A DNA stretch of 64,000 bases from Telmatobacter sp. DSM 110680 (lineage in GTDB: Bacteria; Acidobacteriota; Terriglobia; Terriglobales; Acidobacteriaceae), in NCBI RefSeq assembly GCF_039994875.1, contig NZ_CP121196.1, positions 1,054,001 to 1,118,000 of the forward strand, given 5' to 3'. Positions 18,254 through 25,789 of the stretch are shown piece by piece. The notes under the pieces are model-generated. The model did not search any database. It was not told the origin of the DNA and worked only from the letters and a program-made list of their open reading frames with translations. Numbering within the stretch: the stretch's first letter is position 1; every line of letters begins with the position of its first letter. The position numbers and the translations under genes are program-made.

Positions 18254-19545
18254 GCAGCTGGGTTGAGAGCGCCAATCAGGCGGATTGCGATTTTCCTCTG
18301 GAGAATCTGCCCTATGGCGTGTTTCGTCACGGGGAGCACACAGCCATCGGTGTCGCTATTGGCGATCAGGTTCTCGATCTACGTGCCTGCGCACAAGAAC
18401 TTTTAGCGGAAATTCGGCAGGACACTCTCGCGGCGTGCTCGCAAGAATCTCTGAACGCCCTGATGGGTCTTGGGCCATCCGCATGGTCAATGATCCGCTC
18501 ACGGGTGATGGCACTCCTTGATAAAGATTGTGCCGATCTCGACACGCAAGCGCGGGTGAAGCCGCTTCTGATCCCAATGAATGATGTTGAGATGCAAATC
18601 CCTGCGCACATCGGAGACTACACCGATTTTTACGCTTCCATCCATCATGCGACGAGAGTCGGAAAGCTGTTCCGTCCAGACAACCCATTACTCCCAAACT
18701 ACAAGTATGTCCCGATCGGCTACCACGGACGTGCGTCATCTATCGTTGTGAGTGGCCACGACATTCGCAGGCCCAGCGGCCAAACCAAACCAGCTTCCGT
18801 TGCCGAACCTGTCTTTGGGCCATCGCATTCTCTCGACTACGAACTCGAAGTCGGCATATTTGTCGGTCCTGGCAATACGCTCGGGCAATCCATTCCGATT
18901 GACCAAGCCGAGCAGCACATCTTCGGCCTCTGCCTCGTCAATGACTGGTCTGCACGCGATATTCAATCATGGGAATATCAACCTCTTGGACCGTTTCTGG
19001 CGAAAAACTTCGCGACGACTATCTCGCCTTGGATCATTCCCATGGAGGCACTCGCGCCTTATCGCGTTTCGTTGCCGGCTCGGCCTGTCGGCGATCCGGC
19101 ACCGCTTCCTTATTTGGTAAACGATGATCTCATCCACGCAGGCATTGACATAACCCTCGCGGTTTACCTGCAGTCTGAACGGATGTGTCACAACGGGATT
19201 GCACCGGTGCGGGTCAGCAAGGGCAATCTTCGGGATCTTTACTGGAGTCCCGCACAGCTGCTTGCGCACCACGCAAGCGGCGGCTGCAATCTGCGCCCGG
19301 GCGACTTACTCGCCACCGGCACGATTTCCGGTCCGGAAGAAGGCTCTGAAGGATGCATGCTCGAGATGAAGCATAGACGCGAGTTGCTTCGGCTGCCTAC
19401 GGGCGAGACGCGCATGTTCCTCGAAGATGGCGACCAGGTCACGTTTCGAGGGTATTGTGAGAGGCCAAGCTTGCCCCGGATCGGCTTCGGAGAGTGTACA
19501 GGACGGATCATTCCTTCCAGCGTGGCAAACCAGTTCCAGCGTTGA
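18250..19545 (+). CDS. fahA: Fumarylacetoacetase
   Basis: A 431-residue hydrolase that splits fumarylacetoacetate to fumarate and acetoacetate, the last step of tyrosine degradation. The start ATG 18250 overlaps the previous stop (ATGA) with AGGA five bases before it. An in-frame ATG at 18244 is too close to that site, and the frame is open further upstream inside the previous gene. The FAH N-terminal domain is followed by the catalytic domain with DFYASIHHATRVG, GYHGRASSIVVSG, ELEVGIFVG and VNDWSARDIQSWEYQPLGPF, including the metal and catalytic residues. Length is close to eukaryotic FAH. Its acetoacetate product can be used by the CoA-transferase at 5.2-6.5 kb. Confidence 0.96.
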   Translation: MSSWVESANQADCDFPLENLPYGVFRHGEHTAIGVAIGDQVLDLRACAQELLAEIRQDTLAACSQESLNALMGLGPSAWSMIRSRVMALLDKDCADLDTQARVKPLLIPMNDVEMQIPAHIGDYTDFYASIHHATRVGKLFRPDNPLLPNYKYVPIGYHGRASSIVVSGHDIRRPSGQTKPASVAEPVFGPSHSLDYELEVGIFVGPGNTLGQSIPIDQAEQHIFGLCLVNDWSARDIQSWEYQPLGPFLAKNFATTISPWIIPMEALAPYRVSLPARPVGDPAPLPYLVNDDLIHAGIDITLAVYLQSERMCHNGIAPVRVSKGNLRDLYWSPAQLLAHHASGGCNLRPGDLLATGTISGPEEGSEGCMLEMKHRRELLRLPTGETRMFLEDGDQVTFRGYCERPSLPRIGFGECTGRIIPSSVANQFQR

Positions 19546-19630
19546 TAGTGAACACCCTAGCAATACCACGACGGATGACTGCCGTTGTCGCTTATGTCAA
19601 ACTTAAGCAGTGGGATAAGCAGCCCAAGAA

Positions 19631-19706
<76 letters not shown>

Positions 19707-19800
19707 CATTATCTTTCCAATCATGATCGGCGGCCGAACACCTTGCGGCCGGGCTGGTCTTGGGCAGGTCGTTGCTGCCCCCTTATACTCAAGCCAACGC

Positions 19801-20610
19801 ATGTCTACTCGACTGGACAGGATTATTGCCACTACGCGAGCGAGTGTCGCTGCGGCGAAGGAGCGCGTCTCGGCGTCCGAGCTGAATCGGATGGCCGCGT
19901 TGCATCAGCCTCGCGGCTGGGTCGCCGCGCTCCGTCAACGATCCTTGTCTGAGCCGGCAATGATTGCCGAGATCAAGAAGGCCTCTCCATCCAAAGGCTT
20001 GATTCGTGCAGACTTCGACGTTTCCTGGTTGGCGCAAAGCTATGAGAGAGGCGGGGCGGCTGCGCTCTCAATTCTGACCGATGAGCCCTTCTTCCAGGGA
20101 AGCCTGCGCAACCTTGAACTCGGCTCTCGCGCGGTGAGTCTGCCCTGCTTGCGCAAGGATTTTACGGTCGACGAATATCAAATCATTGAAGCTCGCGCGC
20201 ATTGTGCAGATGCGATTCTGCTGATCGTGGCCGCGCTCACCGGTGACGAACTGAAGCGATTCGCAGCGGCGGCGCACGAGCATTCTCTCGATGTGCTGGT
20301 GGAAGTTCACACCGCGGACGAGCTCGGACGGGTGCTCGATGCGATTGGCGATGGTGCGGACGCCATCGGCGTTAACAATCGCGACTTGAAGACTTTTGAA
20401 GTTTGCATGGAAACGTCTTTAGGACTCGCAGGCCGGATTCCCGCGTCCTTCGTTCGTGTGGCCGAGAGCGGAATCTCGACCTCGGAAGACATAGACCGGC
20501 TGCGTGCGGCCGGGTTTGATGCTTTTCTTATTGGGGAGAGCCTGATGCGGCAGGCCGATCCGGGGCTGGCCCTTGCCGCTCTGCTTGCGGGCACTAGAGT
20601 CGCGCGATGA
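19801..20610 (+). CDS. trpC: Indole-3-glycerol phosphate synthase
   Basis: A 269-residue TIM-barrel enzyme that closes the indole ring in tryptophan synthesis. ATG 19801 (MSTRLDRIIATTR) gives the usual N-terminus; the frame is open to 19723 but that extension is unlike the family. Motifs include the catalytic lysine segment MIAEIKKASPSKGLI, LRKDFTVDEYQI, GVNNRDLKTFEV and the phosphate-binding VAESGISTSEDI. The stop overlaps the trpF start (ATGA). It opens the block trpC-trpF-trpB-trpA, followed by aroQ, aroF and tyrA. trpE, trpG and trpD are absent here and must be elsewhere. Confidence 0.97.
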   Translation: MSTRLDRIIATTRASVAAAKERVSASELNRMAALHQPRGWVAALRQRSLSEPAMIAEIKKASPSKGLIRADFDVSWLAQSYERGGAAALSILTDEPFFQGSLRNLELGSRAVSLPCLRKDFTVDEYQIIEARAHCADAILLIVAALTGDELKRFAAAAHEHSLDVLVEVHTADELGRVLDAIGDGADAIGVNNRDLKTFEVCMETSLGLAGRIPASFVRVAESGISTSEDIDRLRAAGFDAFLIGESLMRQADPGLALAALLAGTRVAR

Positions 20611-21275
20611 GTCTCTGGATCAAGATTTGCGGAAACACGTCGGTCGAGGATGCTCTGCTGTCTGCCGAGGCTGGAGCCGATGCGGTCGGCTTTGTCTTTG
20701 CGCAGAGTCCGCGGCGAGTGACGGCAGAGACGGTGGCAAGCATCGCTGGTCGATTACCGAAGTCGGTTGAAAAGATCGGCATCTTTGTTGATGCAACGTT
20801 CGAACAGATTGCAACTACGGTGCGCGAGAGCGGACTGACGGGTGTTCAGCTGCACATCGACTCAACCCCGGACATGGCGAAGAGGCTGCGCGAGGAGTTT
20901 GGCCCTGCGCTGCGCATTCTGCGTGTTCTACATTATGCAGACGGTATCGGGGAGGTGGCAGTGCACATTTCCAGGGACACCAATATTGATGCCCTCCTCC
21001 TTGACTCGCGAACGGCGGAGGCTGTGGGCGGCACCGGGCTTACTTTTGACTGGAAGTCAGCCGGAAAGAGCCTCTCTAGAAATCCGGAAGTGTCTCATCG
21101 GCTTGTGGTTGCCGGCGGATTAAAGCCGGCGAATGTGGCCGACGCGATCTCGACTCTTCGTCCATGGGGAGTCGACGTGGTATCAGGAGTTGAAGTGTCA
21201 CCGGGTCGCAAGGATGCTGGAAAAGTCCGAGACTTCATTGCGATCGCGCGCTCTGCCAGTGCCAGACTGGCATGA
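20607..21275 (+). CDS. trpF: Phosphoribosylanthranilate isomerase
   Basis: A 222-residue TIM-barrel isomerase, the step before TrpC. It begins LWIKICGNTSVEDALLSAEAGADAVGFVF, with the catalytic cysteine in KICG, and includes QLHIDS, LLLDS and the C-terminal phosphate-binding region VVAGGLKPANVADAI followed by GVDVVSGVE. Length is normal. It overlaps trpC by four bases and is followed by an 84-base gap before trpB, the largest gap within the trp block, where an internal promoter is possible but not visible. Confidence 0.96.
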   Translation: MSLWIKICGNTSVEDALLSAEAGADAVGFVFAQSPRRVTAETVASIAGRLPKSVEKIGIFVDATFEQIATTVRESGLTGVQLHIDSTPDMAKRLREEFGPALRILRVLHYADGIGEVAVHISRDTNIDALLLDSRTAEAVGGTGLTFDWKSAGKSLSRNPEVSHRLVVAGGLKPANVADAISTLRPWGVDVVSGVEVSPGRKDAGKVRDFIAIARSASARLA

Positions 21276-21359
21276 GACGGATACGCACCGTCCGCTTTCG
21301 CCACCCTGTAAACTGAACTAGACGGACTCACTCGCAGAGTTTGCAGGAGGCAGCACCCC

Positions 21360-22586
21360 ATGTCATCAGTCGTTCTTCCAGCGAGCCCTTCGGAATCGCG
21401 TCCCGGACGCTTTGGCGCTTACGGCGGACGTTATGTTCCGGAGACGCTGATGGCGGCCCTTCTCGAACTGGAACACGAGTACGAGCTAGCTAAGGCCGAT
21501 GCAGCTTTCCAAGCAGAGTTGGCCGATCTGCTGAAAGACTTTGCTGGCCGTCCGACTCCGCTCTACTTTGCCAAGCGGCTCACGTATGAACTAGGCGGCG
21601 CCAAAATCTACCTGAAGCGTGAAGACCTGCTTCACACGGGTGCACACAAGATCAACAACGCGCTCGGCCAGGGACTGCTCGCGAGGCGCATGGGCAAGAA
21701 ACGGATCATCGCCGAAACCGGCGCCGGACAACACGGGGTTGCTACCGCGACGGTGTGCGCGCTTCTCGGGATGGAATGCGTCGTCTACATGGGCGACGTA
21801 GACATGGAGCGCCAGGAGCTGAACGTCCTGCGTATGCGGTTGCTCGGGGCTGAAGTGCGCGGCGTCTCCTCCGGCTCAAAGACACTGAAGGACGCTATCA
21901 GCGAGGCGATGCGCGATTGGGTCACCAATGTCCGTACGACTCACTATCTGCTGGGCAGCGCACTAGGCGCGCATCCTTACCCGACGATGGTCCGCGATTT
22001 TCATCGTTGTATCAGCATTGAAATGAAGCAGCAGATTCTGGAGAGGGAAGGCCGTCTGCCTACCGCTGTGATCGCCTGTGTCGGCGGCGGCTCGAATGCC
22101 ATCGGCGCATTCTATGAATTCATTCCTGATCGCCAAGTTCGGCTGATTGGGGTTGAGGCGGGTGGACGCGGCACCGAACTGGGCGAGCATGCAGCGCGTT
22201 TTCGCGGAGGAGTTCCAGGCGTTCTGCAAGGCACATTTTCCTACGTGCTGCAGGATGAAAACGGCCAGATCGCGAATACGCACTCGGTATCGGCAGGTCT
22301 CGACTATGCGTCCATCGGTCCCGAGCACGCGGCGTTGCACGATTCAGGACGCGCAGAGTACGTTTCGCAGGATGATGCAGCCACGCTTGACGCATTAGTG
22401 AAATTGGCTCGGACAGAAGGCATTCTGCCGGCGCTCGAAAGCGCGCATGCGGTCGCGGAGTGCCTGCGAATGGCTCCGACACTTTCTCCGCGTGACATAC
22501 TGGTTGTAAATCTCTCGGGACGCGGCGATAAGGATATGGGCATCATTGCCCGCGAACTCAAGCTCGGGGAGCCTAACGCAACATAA
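21360..22586 (+). CDS. trpB: Tryptophan synthase beta chain
   Basis: A 408-residue PLP enzyme condensing indole with serine. The start has CAGGAGG upstream. It begins with [17 protein letters not shown] and contains the PLP lysine in [13 protein letters not shown], the [13 protein letters not shown] loop, the phosphate-binding GGGSNAIG, and the C-terminal [10 protein letters not shown]. These match the main TrpB1 type that works with TrpA through the indole tunnel. The stop TAA overlaps the trpA start (TAATG). Confidence 0.98.
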   Translation: MSSVVLPASPSESRPGRFGAYGGRYVPETLMAALLELEHEYELAKADAAFQAELADLLKDFAGRPTPLYFAKRLTYELGGAKIYLKREDLLHTGAHKINNALGQGLLARRMGKKRIIAETGAGQHGVATATVCALLGMECVVYMGDVDMERQELNVLRMRLLGAEVRGVSSGSKTLKDAISEAMRDWVTNVRTTHYLLGSALGAHPYPTMVRDFHRCISIEMKQQILEREGRLPTAVIACVGGGSNAIGAFYEFIPDRQVRLIGVEAGGRGTELGEHAARFRGGVPGVLQGTFSYVLQDENGQIANTHSVSAGLDYASIGPEHAALHDSGRAEYVSQDDAATLDALVKLARTEGILPALESAHAVAECLRMAPTLSPRDILVVNLSGRGDKDMGIIARELKLGEPNAT

Positions 22587-23368
22587 TGGCACTCGCTTTC
22601 AATCACAAACCGGGCCTGGTCGTATATCTGACGGCCGGCGATCCCAGTGTCGAAGCCACGCTCGCGATTGCGCTGGAGGCCATCGACGCCGGTGCGGATG
22701 TGATTGAACTCGGGGTTCCTTTCAGTGATCCCTTGGCCGACGGTCCCGTGATCCAGCGTGCGAGCGAACGGGCCGTGGCCCGTGGCACCCGGATGCGCGA
22801 TGTTCTCAAAATTGCGAGCGAAATTCGCAAAGCTCGACCGAACGCCGGCTTGGTTATCTTTACCTATCTGAACCCAATTCTCCGCTACGGATGCACGCGC
22901 TTTGTCGATGATGCAAAGGCTGGTGGCGCCGATGGGGTTCTAATCATCGACATGATTGTCGAGGAGGCGGACGAGTATCTTGCCGAGATGGATCGGGCGG
23001 GGCTGGCGCCAATTTTTCTGGCAGCGCCCACGAGTCCCGACGAACGGCTGAAGAATATCGCGGCTCACGCCAGGGGCTTCATCTATGCCATCTCGCGCGT
23101 CGGGATCACAGGCAAACAGCAGAGCATGACTTCGGATGCGGCAGCGCTGGCGACGCGGGTCCGGCGATGGTCCGAGCTGCCGGTGGCTGTGGGCTTTGGC
23201 ATCTCCAGCGCGGAACATGTCGCGCAAGTGGCGGAGTTTGCGGATGCTGCGGTGATCGGCAGCGCGATTGTGGAGTTGATCGAGCGGTCTACTCCCGAAG
23301 CGGCACCCGGAGCCGTTGCACGATTTATCAAGGGTCTGCGCCTGCCCCAAGCGGCGCTGGCCCGGTAA
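22586..23368 (+). CDS. trpA: Tryptophan synthase alpha chain
   Basis: A 260-residue TIM-barrel lyase that releases indole from indole-3-glycerol phosphate. The catalytic glutamate lies in DVIELGVPFSDPLADGPVIQ, whose aspartates are also conserved. FTYLNPILRYG and the loop YAISRVGITG are typical. It is coupled to trpB by a one-base stop/start overlap. About 117 bases separate it from the chorismate mutase gene; GAGGATGG before that gene marks a fresh ribosome site. Confidence 0.97.
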   Translation: MALAFNHKPGLVVYLTAGDPSVEATLAIALEAIDAGADVIELGVPFSDPLADGPVIQRASERAVARGTRMRDVLKIASEIRKARPNAGLVIFTYLNPILRYGCTRFVDDAKAGGADGVLIIDMIVEEADEYLAEMDRAGLAPIFLAAPTSPDERLKNIAAHARGFIYAISRVGITGKQQSMTSDAAALATRVRRWSELPVAVGFGISSAEHVAQVAEFADAAVIGSAIVELIERSTPEAAPGAVARFIKGLRLPQAALAR

Positions 23369-23485
23369 TTACGCGGTTCAGGGCGGCCCGCGATAGCGAA
23401 GCCGCTGATTCGGTTCAACTCTTGTTCCCACGCACCTGGCGGTTCGGCTTCATGACACGCCGGCACCGGTGCTTACGAGGATGGA

Positions 23486-23854
23486 ATGACGCTGGAAGAA
23501 TTGCGCAGCCAAATTGATGTTCTGGACCGCCAGCTAGTGGAATTGCTGAGCGAGCGGGCCCGTGCCGCTTTGATGATCGGTCATTTGAAAGTCGCGACCT
23601 CGCTGCCGGTATATGAGCCGGCACGCGAAAAGATCATCTATGCCAATGTGCGTGCCGCAAACAAAGGGCCGCTGCCCGACATCGAGTTGACGCATATCTA
23701 CGAGCGCATCATCGACGTGATGCGGGCACTGCAAAGGAACGAGTTGGCTTCAGAGAGGAATGCCCTCAAGGGCCAAGGCACTGGCGCACCGTCAACCCAG
23801 CAATCCGTTGCTGGGGATACGGGATCTGCGCCCGAGACAGGGAAAGACAAATGA
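23486..23854 (+). CDS. Chorismate mutase (AroQ class)
   Basis: A 122-residue all-helical protein: MTLEELRSQIDVLDRQLVEL, LLSERARAALMIGHLK and an ERIIDVMRALQR helix, the order of AroQ mutases that convert chorismate to prephenate. The C-terminal 30 residues are a flexible Ser/Thr/Gly-rich tail. The mutase is a separate protein rather than fused to DAHP synthase or a dehydrogenase. However, its stop overlaps the next gene's start (ATGA), so it is made together with DAHP synthase, and the two may form a complex as in some species with class I-beta synthases. That complex is inferred. Confidence 0.92.
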   Translation: MTLEELRSQIDVLDRQLVELLSERARAALMIGHLKVATSLPVYEPAREKIIYANVRAANKGPLPDIELTHIYERIIDVMRALQRNELASERNALKGQGTGAPSTQQSVAGDTGSAPETGKDK

Positions 23855-24867
23855 TTGTTGCAATGCAGGAGATGGCCACCGAAGAGCAGATTGACTTCGT
23901 GATTGAGGTAATGGTGGAAGCCGGCGTCGGCGTTCATCGCACCACGGGCGCAACTCAAACTATTCTGGCGGGCGTCGGTCCTACGGCCACGATTGACCTG
24001 ACCAAGTTTGAGAATCTGCCCGGCGTACTTCGCGTACATCGCATCAGCTCACCGTATAAATTGGCAGGACGAGGATTTCGGCCCGAAGGGACTGTCATTG
24101 AATTTGCCAACGGAGTGAAGCTTGGCGGCCAGCAAGTTGTCGTAATGGCCGGTCCCTGCTCCATTGAAAATGAAGCGCAGATCTTTGAGACAGCCAAGCG
24201 CGTAAAATCCGCCGGAGCCAGCTTTCTACGCGGCGGAGCATACAAGCCTCGCAGCTCGCCCTATGCTTTTCAAGGGATGGGCATTCCCGGACTGAAGCTG
24301 ATGTACGATGCAGCACGCGCGCACGACCTTCTCGTTGTCAGCGAAGTTATGGAGATCGCGCAGATCGAACCGATGCTTCCCTATGTTGACTGCTTCCAGG
24401 TCGGTGCACGCAACATGCAGAACTTCAACCTGCTGCGTGAGCTCGGCGTGGCGCGCAAGCCGGTTCTTCTGAAACGCGGAATCGCCGCCACCATCGAAGA
24501 GTTACTCCTCTCAAGCGAATACATCATGTCGGGCGGCAACTACGATGTCATTCTATGCGAGCGCGGCATTCGCACTTATGAAACCGCAACCCGCAACACG
24601 ATGGACATCTCTGCCATTCCGGTTGTGAAGAAGTTCTCGCATCTGCCAATCGTCGGCGATCCATCGCACGGTACCGGGCACCGCGACATGGTTGCACCAT
24701 TAGCGCGAGCGGCCGTCGCGGCCGGAGCTGACGGGATTCTCGTCGAAGTCCATCCGAACGCCGATAAATCAGCGTCGGATGCGGCGCAAACGTTGTACCC
24801 GGATCAGTTCGAGAAATTGATGTCAGAACTGCGCTTGATTGCCAAGGCGGTTGGCCGCACGCTTTAA
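23851..24867 (+). CDS. aroF: 3-deoxy-7-phosphoheptulonate synthase (class I-beta)
   Basis: A 338-residue enzyme that starts the shikimate pathway by joining PEP and erythrose 4-phosphate. The N-terminal 70 residues form a ferredoxin-like regulatory domain of the Thermotoga type, and the catalytic barrel follows with MAGPCSIENEAQ, RGGAYKPRSSPYAFQGMG and DPSHGTGHRD. Feedback by tyrosine or phenylalanine through the N-terminal domain is known for this subclass and likely here. It overlaps the mutase by four bases. The 17-base gap to tyrA contains GGAAAGAG. Confidence 0.95.
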   Translation: MIVAMQEMATEEQIDFVIEVMVEAGVGVHRTTGATQTILAGVGPTATIDLTKFENLPGVLRVHRISSPYKLAGRGFRPEGTVIEFANGVKLGGQQVVVMAGPCSIENEAQIFETAKRVKSAGASFLRGGAYKPRSSPYAFQGMGIPGLKLMYDAARAHDLLVVSEVMEIAQIEPMLPYVDCFQVGARNMQNFNLLRELGVARKPVLLKRGIAATIEELLLSSEYIMSGGNYDVILCERGIRTYETATRNTMDISAIPVVKKFSHLPIVGDPSHGTGHRDMVAPLARAAVAAGADGILVEVHPNADKSASDAAQTLYPDQFEKLMSELRLIAKAVGRTL

Positions 24868-24883
24868 AGTGGAAAGAGTCCTG

Positions 24884-25744
24884 ATGATGGAACGAGTCGC
24901 GATTCTAGGTACAGGCCTGCTGGGCACATCGGTAGGCCTTGCCCTGCGCGCGGCTGGGTTTCAGGGCTCAATCGTCGGATGGAATCGGAGCCGCGGCCAG
25001 GCAGAGACCGCGCTCGCGATGGGCGCCGTCGACTCCCTCGGTACAGATGCTGTCGCAACCGCGAAAGCAAGCCAGGTCGTGCTACTGGCGGTTCCCATTT
25101 TTGCCACGCTGGATCTGATGGAGCAACTGGCACCCGTGCTTGGTCCTGGACATCTTGTCACAGATGTCGGCAGTACCAAGACGCAGATCACCGAAGCTGC
25201 AGACCGCTTATACAACACGAGCGATCGCGCAGGTTTCCTTCCGGGCCATCCTATGGCGGGTAAGGAGCGCGGCGGTGCCGAGCTCAGCGATGCCAACCTG
25301 TTTCGCGGCGCGGTATGGCTGTTCACGGATTTTCCCGCATGGCAAAGATCCACTGAATCTGACGTCCTCGCGAGGAACTGGCGCGAGTGGGTTATCGCCA
25401 TGGGCGCGCGAACTTTGGACCTCGGCCCTCAACGCCACGATGAGTTGGTAGCGTGGGTTAGTCATCTTCCGCAGTTCACCGCGACCGCTCTTAGCGCACT
25501 GCTTGAGCATGAGGTCGGTGAAGCTCCGGAATTGAGAGACGTAGGTGGCCGTGCACTGCGCGAAATGACACGGCTCGGTGCCAGTCCGTTTTCAATGTGG
25601 CGCGACATCGCTCATACGAATACTGAGGCTATTGTCGCCGCAATCGAAGCGCTTGAGCAGCGTTTGGCGCACATCCGTGAAAATTTGCGCACTCCCGAGC
25701 TACGCGACGAATTTGAAAAGGCGAACCGCTTTCGGCGCGAATAG
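24884..25744 (+). CDS. tyrA: Prephenate dehydrogenase
   Basis: A 286-residue NAD(P)-dependent enzyme that makes 4-hydroxyphenylpyruvate. The start at 24884 (MMERVAILGTG) follows GGAAAGAG; 24887 is equally possible, and the frame is open upstream into aroF. The Rossmann motif is GTGLLGTSVGLAL, followed by DVGSTK, the catalytic-site GFLPGHPMAGKE and the helical dimerisation domain with WVSHLPQFTATAL. It lacks an ACT domain and a fused mutase. Its product is also the substrate of HppD, encoded about 10 kb away, so biosynthesis and breakdown meet at the same compound. Confidence 0.95.
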   Translation: MMERVAILGTGLLGTSVGLALRAAGFQGSIVGWNRSRGQAETALAMGAVDSLGTDAVATAKASQVVLLAVPIFATLDLMEQLAPVLGPGHLVTDVGSTKTQITEAADRLYNTSDRAGFLPGHPMAGKERGGAELSDANLFRGAVWLFTDFPAWQRSTESDVLARNWREWVIAMGARTLDLGPQRHDELVAWVSHLPQFTATALSALLEHEVGEAPELRDVGGRALREMTRLGASPFSMWRDIAHTNTEAIVAAIEALEQRLAHIRENLRTPELRDEFEKANRFRRE

Positions 25745-25789
25745 AAGCAGGCCATGACGCCATTCATCTCTGGCCTGTAATCTGTCACC

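Noticed and set aside
19731..19751. Hairpin CGGCCG-N9-CGGCCG after the tRNA, as a terminator
   Set aside because: The stem is only six base pairs with a 9-base loop and no U-run; too weak to call.
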